Shown in pieces: positions 1-5,834 of a stretch of DNA of 6,148 bases. Positions within the stretch are counted from its first letter, which is position 1; each line of letters opens with the position of its first letter. The translations under genes were made by a program, and so were the position numbers. The notes below the pieces were generated by a model. The model made no database searches. It was not told the origin of the DNA and saw only the letters and a program-made list of their open reading frames with translations. Source of the stretch: Geobacter sp. (lineage in GTDB: Bacteria; Desulfobacterota; Desulfuromonadia; Geobacterales; Geobacteraceae); NCBI GenBank assembly GCA_003499925.1, contig DNRQ01000181.1:2949-9096 (forward strand), read 5' to 3'.

Positions 1-198
1 ACCTCTCATTCCCTTAACTTAATGAGGAAGATTGGCGCTAATCAGGAAAAGTCACATAAGTACCAGCGGCCCTTCCTTTTTCTCAGATACTCCGGCTTCT
101 TGCTGCAAGCCCGTGCTTGAGCCTTTGCCTGACGTAAACAAGGCGCCTGGGGGAGTACCCTGTCGAGCAATCGTAATCTCATTTCCCGAACTTACAGC
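1..198. other. Intergenic stretch with no supported gene
   Basis: I see no convincing gene here. An open frame from a TTG at position 32 runs to 379, but its translation is low in complexity, has no ribosome binding site, and overlaps both the sigma-28 promoter and the start of the chemoreceptor gene, so I treat it as spurious. Bases 13-22 (CTTAACTTAA) match, in inverted orientation, the last ten bases of the window, and may be a degenerate insertion-sequence end. Confidence 0.6.
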
Positions 199-225
199 TA
201 AAGTCGCAACGGTAAAGTCCGATAA
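199..225 (+). promoter_or_regulatory. Sigma-28 (FliA) promoter of the chemoreceptor gene
   Basis: TAAA at 199-202 is followed by exactly 15 bases and then TCCGATAA at 218-225. The sigma-28 consensus is TAAA-N15-GCCGATAA, so 11 of the 12 consensus bases match. The bases after the -35 also fit the extended form (TAAAGT). Transcription would start near 231-233 and leave a leader of about 130 nucleotides before the ATG at 364. Flagellar sigma factor control of chemoreceptor genes is well established, so position and target agree. The leader contains a 7-bp inverted repeat, TGAGCCC (267-273) with GGGCTCA (314-320), of unknown meaning. Confidence 0.8.
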
Positions 226-363
226 ACGAAGGTACGCCTCAAGGAGTTGCTACGGCTTACCACGCATGAGCCCTCTACGACCGAGCAGCATCGATGTTGA
301 GAGGTCCCCTGGCGGGCTCAGAAAACATACCGAAAAGCAACACGACACAAAGGAGAAGGCTTC

Positions 364-2352
364 ATGTTCAAGAATCTGAAGATTCGCACCAAGCTTTTCA
401 TGATGATAACGACGCCTATAATCTGCCTGCTCATGTTCTCCCTCTGGATTGTCAGAGACAATTACGTACTCCTGCAGGGACTCGTCCAGACTGAAAAGGT
501 GACCGGGCTTGCGGTTGATGTCGGCAATCTTTCGCACGAGATCCAGAAGGAAAGAGGCTACTCCTCCGGCTATCTGAACGCCAAGGGTGAAAGATTCCGG
601 GAAGATTTGGCCAGACAGCGTGAAAAAGTGGATGCCCGGATCAAAGCGGTCAGGGAGTACGTGGCCCAAAACGGGGATGCTCTCGATGTCGTCAAGGGGA
701 GCCTGGACGGGGCCGATGCAAGCATCGAGAAGTTGCGGGGGACGCGTGCCGGTATCGACACCCTGAAGGTGACCGGCTCCGAATCCTACGCATTCTACAC
801 CGAGCTGATCGGCTCCTATATGGACGTGGTTGCGGCAGTCGCCACCACCAGTGGAAAGCGCGAAGTCATGCGGCAGGCAACGGCGTATTACGGCTTCGTC
901 AAGGCAAAGGAGGAGACCGGCAAGGAGCGCGCCACGCTGAACGCCGTCCTTGCGGCAGGGAGCCTCGACCAGGAGAAGCTCCAACGCGTCTTCGAGATCC
1001 TGGCGGCACAGAAAACCTATCTTGACATCTTCAGAAAATACGGCTCGGCCGCCGCGCTTACCGCGTACGACGAAAAAGCCAAGGCGCCGGTCTTTAACAA
1101 AGTGGAAGAGCTCAGGGGGGCCGTGCTCGCCAGAGGCGTGGCGGGAGGCTTCGCCATAGCTCCGGAGAGCTGGTTTCCCGTGATAACGGAGAAGATCGAC
1201 GCCATGAAAGAGGTCGAGGACATTCTCACCAAGGAGATTCTCTCGACAGCCGGCGGCCTGGCAGGCGAGGCCAAGATGGCACTCGTGTTAAGTCTCGCCT
1301 TCACCGCCTTGGCGATCATCTTCACCTGCGGCCTGGGATTCATCATCATGCTCGGCATAACGAGGCCGCTCTCCGGCATGCTCCATCTGCTAAAGGACAT
1401 CGCCGAGGGGGAGGGCGATCTCACCAGGCGGCTCAAGGTGGACCGCAAGGATGAACTGGGGGAGGTCAGCATCTGGTTCAACCGTTTCGTCGACAACGTT
1501 CACGGCATCGTCGCCCAGCTCTCCCGCAACACCCATCAGATCTCGGCTTCCTGCGACCAGCTGAACTCGACAGCGGTGCAGATCGCCACCGCGGCCGAGG
1601 AGGTGGCCTGCCAGTCGGAGACCGTGGCGACCGCAAGCGAGGAGATGTCGGCCACCTCGAACGACATCTCCAACTCTTGCGCCCGGGCTGCAGCGTCATC
1701 CAACCGCGCCAGCGATACGGCAAAGGGGGGGGCGGAGGTGGTGCAGCAGACCCTGCTCGGCATGCAGAACATAGCCGAGCGCGTCAGGGAATCGGCCCAG
1801 ACCGTCCAGAGCCTCGGCGCACGCTCCGATCAGATCGGGGCCATCGTCGGGACCATCGAGGACATTGCGGATCAGACCAACCTCCTGGCGCTCAACGCCG
1901 CCATTGAGGCCGCGCGCGCCGGCGAGCAGGGGCGCGGATTCGCGGTCGTGGCCGACGAGGTGCGGGCGCTTGCCGAGCGGACCACCAGAGCGACCAAGGA
2001 GATCGGTCAGATGATCAAGGCGATCCAAAACGAGACCGGCGGCGCCGTGGGAAGCATGGAGATCGGAGTGAAGGAGGTCGAGAAGGGGATGGAGAGTTCG
2101 CGCAAGTCGGGCGACGCGCTGCAGGACATCCTCGACGTGATCAACGAAGTGACCCTGCAGATCCATCAGATAGCGACTGCGGCCGAGCAGCAGACGGCGG
2201 TGACCGGCGAGATATCGTCAAACATACACATGATAACCGACGTGGTATCGGAGACCGCCAAGGGAGCCCACGAGACGGCCGACGCCGCGGCCCACCTGAC
2301 GACGCTCGCATCGGATCTTCAGCAGGTGGTGGGACGCTTCAAGCTGGCATAG
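364..2352 (+). CDS. Methyl-accepting chemotaxis protein with periplasmic NIT-type sensor domain
   Basis: This is a 662-residue inner-membrane chemoreceptor. It should sense a periplasmic ligand and control the CheA kinase through CheW. A short cytoplasmic tail (MFKNLKIRTK) precedes transmembrane helix 1 (about 11-30). The periplasmic segment (about 35-300) is all-helical and carries the NIT-domain signature around 57-66 (LSHEIQKERG), a family linked to nitrate and nitrite sensing. Transmembrane helix 2 spans about 305-331, with its PL turn at 335-336. HAMP covers about 331-383, including EGEGDLTRRL. The cytoplasmic signalling hairpin runs from about 390 to 655. Its conserved tip at about 499-535 includes IADQTNLLALNAAIEAARAG and GRGFAVVADEVRALAERT. 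Glu/Gln-rich candidate methylation sites lie near 410-427 and 606-610. The C-terminus (GRFKLA) has no CheR-tethering pentapeptide. The start is set by AAGGAG at 350-355, eight bases before the ATG. The gene stands alone behind a sigma-28 promoter. The family is certain; the ligand is only an inference from the domain. Confidence 0.96.
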   Translation: MFKNLKIRTKLFMMITTPIICLLMFSLWIVRDNYVLLQGLVQTEKVTGLAVDVGNLSHEIQKERGYSSGYLNAKGERFREDLARQREKVDARIKAVREYVAQNGDALDVVKGSLDGADASIEKLRGTRAGIDTLKVTGSESYAFYTELIGSYMDVVAAVATTSGKREVMRQATAYYGFVKAKEETGKERATLNAVLAAGSLDQEKLQRVFEILAAQKTYLDIFRKYGSAAALTAYDEKAKAPVFNKVEELRGAVLARGVAGGFAIAPESWFPVITEKIDAMKEVEDILTKEILSTAGGLAGEAKMALVLSLAFTALAIIFTCGLGFIIMLGITRPLSGMLHLLKDIAEGEGDLTRRLKVDRKDELGEVSIWFNRFVDNVHGIVAQLSRNTHQISASCDQLNSTAVQIATAAEEVACQSETVATASEEMSATSNDISNSCARAAASSNRASDTAKGGAEVVQQTLLGMQNIAERVRESAQTVQSLGARSDQIGAIVGTIEDIADQTNLLALNAAIEAARAGEQGRGFAVVADEVRALAERTTRATKEIGQMIKAIQNETGGAVGSMEIGVKEVEKGMESSRKSGDALQDILDVINEVTLQIHQIATAAEQQTAVTGEISSNIHMITDVVSETAKGAHETADAAAHLTTLASDLQQVVGRFKLA

Positions 2353-2373
2353 CCGCGGGAAAATGCGAAAACT

Positions 2374-2416
2374 CCCTCCCCTTCAAGGGGAGGGTGGGGG
2401 TGGGGATGGGAGGGGG
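2374..2416. repeat. REP-like palindrome with G-rich tail, copy 1 (between convergent genes)
   Basis: CCCTCCCC (2374-2381) and GGGGAGGG (2387-2394) form an 8-bp perfect stem, 9 bp if T2382 and A2386 pair. It is followed by G-runs of 5, 4, 3 and 5 separated by one or two bases. Bases 2380-2410 match 6100-6130 on the opposite strand at 30 of 31 positions, so this is a dispersed repeat. It lies between the ends of two convergent genes. Read on the minus strand the palindrome is followed by GTTTT, so it could act as a weak terminator for the kinase gene. I see no T-tract on the plus side, where the tail is G-rich. Confidence 0.8.
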
Positions 2417-2486
2417 AGGAACCCGAACAGCGGAAGATTGGCCCCTCCGACCATCGCCCCGGTCGGTGCAAGGGCGGGCGTGGGGC

Positions 2487-4514
2487 TCAGGTGGTGAGCA
2501 GCACCCCCCCCATCTCGTCGGCCGCCGGCCTGAAGAACCGGCCGTAGTCGCTCTCCTCAAGGGATGCCATCTCCCCGAGCGTTACCGTCTTCAGGGTGTC
2601 TATCTCGACATCACAGCTATTGTAGGTGGTGTTGTAGAAGGCGATGCGCTTCTCTTTTTCGAGCCCCATCTGCAATAGCTGTCGAGCTCCCGTCTGGATC
2701 AGCCTGAATTTCCGGTGCAGATCGTCAAGGTCCCTCACCGACCAGACGCCCAGGTAGATCGGGCTGTCGACGTTTCTGACGTCCCCAATCAGTTCTCCCC
2801 GCAAAAGCTCGTCCTTGCCGCGCGAGAGGTAAGGCACAAAGTCGAGGTGTTCGGCAAGCTTGCGGTCGGTGCAGAGGAATTCCCCGCTGAGGGGATCCAG
2901 GGTGAAAACCATGGTGCGGTCGATGGCCTGGCCGTAACTTTGGAACAGGATGTCCTTGTATGCCTGAAAGGGGACGTTTTGCCTGATGTAGCTCTCATTC
3001 CTGCTGATGCGCTTGGTCATGCCCAGCAGCCACGCCCTGATGGAGCCGTTGTCGATGCGGCACTTCCCCAGTTCCGCCTTCAGGTACTCGAACGGCTTGC
3101 CGCCTAAGCGGTACAGAAGAACGTTCTGGAAGATGTCGCGCACGTTGTTGTACCTGCTGAAATGATAAATGAGGTCGTAGCTGAACAGCTCCATCTGCCT
3201 GAGCTGCCAGATGAAGATGGAAACCTCGGTCCTGCTGCTCTCCCTGGTGAGTCCGATCTTCTGCGAAGACTTCATGAACCTGGCATATCTGCTGAACAGA
3301 TCCGCCAGCAGCACCGTTTCCCTGGTGGTGCTTTTCCTAAGGGAGATGGTCCACCTGGTGAATTCCCCTGCCCTGCTTTCCACCGCGATGCGGTCGGCAC
3401 CGAAGGTGGAGTAGATCTGCCTGGTCCCTATCCCCTTGCCGGTCGGACTCCCCTTGGTCGACTTGCCGACGAAAAGCGGCACCTGATCCGCCCCCATTTC
3501 AAGCCGCTCCTCGGCAATGCCGATACCGTTGTCCGTTATGGCCAGAGTCACCTCGTCATCCTGCTGTTCCAGGACGAACTCCACCAGGCCGCGTCTCTGC
3601 GCCGACCTTATGGCATCCAGGGCGTTGGAGACGATGTTTATCAGGGCCCGGCTGTAGCTTACGTAGCCGCCGCCAACCGGCTCGATCTTGGATCTGAGGA
3701 CCAGTCTCACCTCACAGGAACTGTCCACCGCCTCTATGAACGGGATGATCCGCTCCGTTATCAGCTCCTTGAGGGACACCTTCTGAGAGAGGTGGATCTT
3801 GTCCTCGTACATGTTCAGGATGTTGAGAAGCGTGGTGGTTTCCCTGTTGATGTTCTCGGCGACCGTGTTGAAATTGTCCACCGACAGCATGGCTGTCATG
3901 TCGAAGAGCACCTTCAGGGATTTTTTCACGTCGTGGCGCACCCGGCTCAGCTCTTCGACAACGGAGACCTCCTTGCGCTTGGCCGCAACGACCCTTTCCC
4001 TGAGCGTCTGGGCCGTTACCGACATCAGGAGAAACTTCATCCTTCGGTACACGATGGCGTCTTCGATGCGGAATCCGTTGGACTTGAAGAAGTCGATCGA
4101 GGTGATCAGCTTGTCCCAGACATAGAGGTAGATATGGGAGTCAGGGGCCACCGTGTGAGCCAGATAGCGGGCCAGGGCGGTGCCGATCCCCTTCCCCCTG
4201 CCGAACGGACTGGTCACCTGCCGGTAGATATGGAATTTCTTCTGGTCGGGCGTCGCGTAGACCAGCAGGTAGCCGAGCAGTTCCCCCTTTTCGTCCCACA
4301 CCAGGCTGTGCTCATAGTCTACGTCGATGGTTTTGTCGAGGATGTAGGGAGAAGGGATCAGCAGAGAGTCGATGTTGAGGAGCGGGAGTTGCCCGATCGC
4401 CCTCTCGTACTCCGGGGTCAACCTCTTTATGTACGGGAACCGGGTCGGCTGCCAGTCGTCACTGCCGCCATCCTTTCGCTCACATCCCGGGAAATCGTCG
4501 TTACTGTTTTTCAT
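2487..4514 (-). CDS. GNAT acetyltransferase domain fused to a histidine kinase with an uncharacterised C-terminal region
   Basis: This 675-residue protein has no signal peptide or membrane segment, so it should be cytosolic. Residues about 28-161 form a GNAT fold: RGKGIGTALARYL (106-118) is the acyl-CoA pyrophosphate-binding motif, and DFFKSNGFRIED (141-152) is the usual closing strand motif. A helical linker leads to the histidine-kinase part. Its H-box is RVRHDVKKSLKVL (191-203) with His194 as presumed phosphoacceptor; the HD-V-K-K form resembles the Spo0B/CitA type. The HATPase domain has an N-box with Asn293 and Asn297 (LINIVSNALDAI), a G1 box DNGIG (328-332) and a G2 box GKGIG (359-363). 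Residues about 395-675 match nothing I recognise; TMVFTLDPLSGEFLCTDRKL (534-553) is faintly PAS-like. There is no receiver or DNA-binding domain. I chose the ATG at 4514, with AGGGG four bases upstream. A GTG at 4562 is in frame but sits inside a stem-loop directly after its only AG-rich stretch. The partner regulator and signal are unknown. Confidence 0.9.
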   Translation of the reverse strand: MKNSNDDFPGCERKDGGSDDWQPTRFPYIKRLTPEYERAIGQLPLLNIDSLLIPSPYILDKTIDVDYEHSLVWDEKGELLGYLLVYATPDQKKFHIYRQVTSPFGRGKGIGTALARYLAHTVAPDSHIYLYVWDKLITSIDFFKSNGFRIEDAIVYRRMKFLLMSVTAQTLRERVVAAKRKEVSVVEELSRVRHDVKKSLKVLFDMTAMLSVDNFNTVAENINRETTTLLNILNMYEDKIHLSQKVSLKELITERIIPFIEAVDSSCEVRLVLRSKIEPVGGGYVSYSRALINIVSNALDAIRSAQRRGLVEFVLEQQDDEVTLAITDNGIGIAEERLEMGADQVPLFVGKSTKGSPTGKGIGTRQIYSTFGADRIAVESRAGEFTRWTISLRKSTTRETVLLADLFSRYARFMKSSQKIGLTRESSRTEVSIFIWQLRQMELFSYDLIYHFSRYNNVRDIFQNVLLYRLGGKPFEYLKAELGKCRIDNGSIRAWLLGMTKRISRNESYIRQNVPFQAYKDILFQSYGQAIDRTMVFTLDPLSGEFLCTDRKLAEHLDFVPYLSRGKDELLRGELIGDVRNVDSPIYLGVWSVRDLDDLHRKFRLIQTGARQLLQMGLEKEKRIAFYNTTYNSCDVEIDTLKTVTLGEMASLEESDYGRFFRPAADEMGGVLLTT

Positions 4515-4523
4515 GGGGCCCCT

Positions 4524-4548
4524 GATTACTTTTCCTGCAGCAGTAATC
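4524..4548 (-). promoter_or_regulatory. Perfect 7-bp dyad in the kinase leader (possible operator or hairpin)
   Basis: GATTACT at 4524-4530 and AGTAATC at 4542-4548 are exact inverted repeats separated by 11 bases that include CTGCAG. The dyad ends one base from the AGGGG ribosome binding site (4519-4523) of the kinase gene. Spacing and symmetry suit a dimeric repressor site or an RNA hairpin next to the start. No regulator is identified, and a chance dyad cannot be excluded. Confidence 0.35.
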
Positions 4549-4550
4549 TC

Positions 4551-4587
4551 CCCCCAGCCCACCTCCCTTTATGAGGCGGGCCGGGGG
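4551..4587 (-). terminator. Strong stem-loop on minus-strand RNA, probable terminator of the decayed upstream gene
   Basis: Arms 4573-4587 and 4551-4565 pair over 15 bp around a 7-base loop. On the minus strand two of the pairs are G·U; on the plus strand the same positions are A/C mismatches, so the structure belongs to minus-strand RNA. It lies 33 bases beyond the stop codon of the gene remnant at 4621-4737 and before the kinase start. No T-tract follows it, so classical intrinsic termination is uncertain. It could instead be an RNA-stabilising hairpin. Confidence 0.5.
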
Positions 4588-4620
4588 AAAACAACGGATC
4601 TGTGCCGCCAATGCCCTCTT

Positions 4621-4737
4621 TTACTGCGTGACTTTCACGTTGATTGTTTTCTTCCCCGTCAGTTGCGAGTTGCCATCGACGGATGAGACCGACAACTTGT
4701 ACCCTTCCTTGTCGGAAAAGAGTACCGACGGGTTGCT
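4621..4737 (-). pseudogene. 3' remnant of a gene, possible C-terminus of a surface protein
   Basis: One reading frame gives about 38 residues and a TAA stop at 4621-4623: SNPSVLFSDKEGYKLSVSSV, then a segment ending in TGKKTINVKVTQ. The alternation of polar and hydrophobic residues looks like the last beta strands of an Ig-like or PKD-type domain of an exported protein. The frame is closed just upstream by TGA and has no start codon, so only the end of the gene survives. It is followed by a stem-loop at 4551-4587, as expected for a former gene end. Its 5' side joins the DUF2779 fragment in a different frame. The domain assignment is a guess from pattern; that it is a remnant is more secure. 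Confidence 0.5.
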
Positions 4738-5006
4738 CCTTCAAAGATAATCGAGGCCCCGGTAGCTATCACCTCCTGGGTCAACCGTACTTGCTCATTC
4801 TGCCCTTCCTCGCCGGGGATGTGGGGTATCATTACGCCGCCAGGGAACAGACCACGGGCCGTCTCGCCTACCAGGTGGCCATTATCAAAAAGCCCTTGGG
4901 CATTTTCGGAAATGGTCTTGAGTTCTCTGTGGTGCTTTTCGAGGTAAAGGGCCTTGATACACTGGAGACCACGGATATAAAGGGATTTGCTGATGCGGAT
5001 GTCCAT
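4659..5006 (-). pseudogene. 5' remnant of a DUF2779 (RecB-like nuclease family) gene
   Basis: Translation from the ATG at 5004-5006, with GAGG five bases upstream, begins MDIRISKSLYIRGLQCIKAL and continues with LVGETARGLFPGGV (45-58) and GASIIFEGA (83-91). This matches the N-terminal pattern of DUF2779 proteins (start, GLQC-KALWL, GxxVGxxAxxLFPGG, GAxxIFEAAF) as I remember it. The family usually runs to several hundred residues; here recognisable similarity stops at about residue 91 (position about 4734). The frame then continues through about 24 unrelated residues to a stop at 4659-4661. The catalytic PD-(D/E)xK part is missing, so nuclease activity is not expected. The start and ribosome binding site are intact, so a short peptide could still be made. 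An in-frame ATG at 5082-5084 has poor upstream sequence and is not used. Confidence 0.75.
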
Positions 5007-5019
5007 GATTACCTCGCCA

Positions 5020-5176
5020 GTAGTGAGAAAAGACTTCTTTAAGGGAGCTTTAGGGTAAGATCTAGTATGGGGGGCTGCCACCACCTAAGAAAAACCAAAT
5101 AAGTCGGCGCCTATTCAATCTCATAAAGGATAATTTCTGTCCAGTGTTTTGGGCAAAGGAGGAGTCTGGTTTGTGA
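5020..5176. other. Intergenic stretch without recognised gene
   Basis: This AT-richer stretch lies upstream of the DUF2779 remnant. All six frames are interrupted. It would contain any surviving promoter for that remnant, but I found no pair of hexamers good enough to call. Confidence 0.4.
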
Positions 5177-5317
5177 AGTTCGATACCCCTTGAGTCCAAG
5201 AAAGAGGGCGTAGAGGATCAAAATGAGCGATTCTATCCCATTGCCGGCGATTACTTTGTATTGAGATACTCTGAAATGAAAACGCTCAATATAGAATTTT
5301 TGAGAGTCAGCCCCTAA
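5177..5317 (+). pseudogene. Possible C-terminal remnant of an unknown gene
   Basis: Between a TGA at 5174-5176 and a TAA at 5315-5317 an open frame encodes 46 residues. The last 30 or so (ERFYPIAGDYFVLRYSEMKT, then LNIEFLRVSP) have the composition of a real protein end. There is no start codon or ribosome binding site at its 5' side. The neighbouring frame just upstream reads VLGKGGVWFVKFDTP and stops at 5190-5192, so a frameshift in a once continuous gene is possible. I do not recognise the family. Confidence 0.35.
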
Positions 5318-5372
5318 GCGACTCCATCAGGACCGGACCTGTGTCAGTCCCGCCTGAAGCGATGCCTGTAGC

Positions 5373-5399
5373 GTCTCGCCCCCGAGACCAGGGGCGAGA
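5373..5399 (+). other. GC-rich element with two mutually exclusive hairpins
   Basis: TCTCGCCCC (5374-5382) pairs perfectly with GGGGCGAGA (5391-5399) around an 8-base loop. Alternatively GTCTCG (5373-5378) pairs with CGAGAC (5383-5388) around a loop of four C. The two folds share bases and exclude each other. No T-tract follows on either strand, so it is not a simple terminator. It may be a small repeat, part of an RNA leader, or an accident of GC-rich sequence. Confidence 0.4.
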
Positions 5400-5419
5400 G
5401 AACCTGAAAAGGGCATCCA

Positions 5420-5506
5420 ATGATTAGAGTTGTCAATGCTGAGCCATGGCACGCGGATATTCACTGCTGGCCTGTTTTAAATCAGCAGTTTAGGGCGGAA
5501 TCATGA
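5420..5506 (+). CDS. Candidate 28-residue leader ORF overlapping the next gene
   Basis: An ATG at 5420, preceded by AAAAGGG six bases upstream, opens a 28-codon frame (MIRVVNAEPWHADIHCWPVL, then NQQFRAES). Its TGA at 5504-5506 overlaps the ATG of the following gene in the arrangement ATGA, typical of translational coupling. The frame contains a 7-bp inverted repeat, ACTGCTG (5463-5469) with CAGCAGT (5483-5489), just before the next start. I do not recognise the peptide. It could equally be a chance frame or a fragment of an older, longer gene. Confidence 0.3.
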   Translation: MIRVVNAEPWHADIHCWPVLNQQFRAES

Positions 5507-5700
5507 TTCTCTCCTGGTACGAGCAGAAGGCCCAGGTAATCCTGCTCACCCCGTTGCACCTGGGGATCAAGGGGATCCGGCTCGATCCCACACTTCCCGC
5601 CTACGTCTCGCCGGTCGTGCTGGACTTCCTGGTCCAGAACTACGACCTCGACCCCATTACCACGGCGGAGCAGGACCTCAAGCACGCCCTAAACCCGTGA
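5503..5700 (+). CDS. Small hypothetical protein (65 residues)
   Basis: This 65-residue protein has no signal peptide and no clear membrane helix. The N-terminal half (MILSWYEQKAQVILLTPLHL) is hydrophobic and strand-like, LDPTLPAYVSPVVLDFLVQN is the central part, and a short acidic helix (ITTAEQDLKHAL) ends it. The start is the only ATG after an in-frame TAG at 5491-5493; the upstream GGGCGGA is a mediocre ribosome binding site, and the ATGA overlap with the 28-codon frame could help initiation. Third-position GC is high (many CTC, CTG, GTC and GAC codons), like the two large genes and unlike the surrounding AT-richer debris, which favours a real coding sequence. It may be a whole small protein or a fragment; I recognise no family. 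Confidence 0.5.
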   Translation: MILSWYEQKAQVILLTPLHLGIKGIRLDPTLPAYVSPVVLDFLVQNYDLDPITTAEQDLKHALNP

Positions 5701-5777
5701 GGGGCGGATGACTTAGGCTTGTGAGCAACTGTCAGAGAAAAGGGGCTAGCCGATCACGGGCGAACTGCCAGGCCGGG

Positions 5778-5806
5778 TTGATATTTTCCTCTGTTTGTTG
5801 TGTAAT
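5778..5806 (+). promoter_or_regulatory. Sigma-70 promoter of the small zinc-ribbon gene
   Basis: TTGATA at 5778-5783 (five of six against TTGACA) and TGTAAT at 5801-5806 (five of six against TATAAT) are separated by the optimal 17 bases. The start of transcription would be near 5812-5814, leaving a leader of about 22 nucleotides that contains the ribosome binding site. Confidence 0.75.
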
Positions 5807-5834
5807 GTAAGACAGCAAAAGAGGAGGCTTAGAC

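Noticed and set aside
125..160. GCCTGGGGGAGTAC-like string reminiscent of a conserved 16S rRNA segment
   Set aside because: The similarity is limited to about a dozen bases and the flanking bases do not continue as rRNA.
232..363. Possible c-di-GMP (GEMM) riboswitch in the chemoreceptor leader
   Set aside because: The conserved GGCAAACC and GGACGCAAAGCC-type core elements are absent; only a 7-bp inverted repeat is seen.
32..379. Open frame of 115 codons from a TTG at the left edge
   Set aside because: No ribosome binding site, weak start, unconvincing composition, and it runs through the sigma-28 promoter and into the chemoreceptor start.
250..984. Minus-strand frame of 244 codons opposite the chemoreceptor
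   Set aside because: Antisense shadow of the chemoreceptor gene, His/Asp/Leu-rich without recognisable motifs.
3162..4574. Long plus-strand frame of 470 codons opposite the kinase gene
   Set aside because: It is the antisense shadow of a GC-rich gene: the minus strand carries clear GNAT and histidine-kinase motifs, while this translation has none.
5447..5462. TGGCACG resembling a sigma-54 -24 element upstream of the 65-residue gene
   Set aside because: The -12 position reads TATTC instead of TTGC, so the essential GC pair is missing.
5694..5760. CCCGTGA / TCACGGG inverted repeat around the stop codon of the 65-residue gene
   Set aside because: The arms are only 7 bp with a 53-base gap and no T-tract; chance is sufficient explanation.
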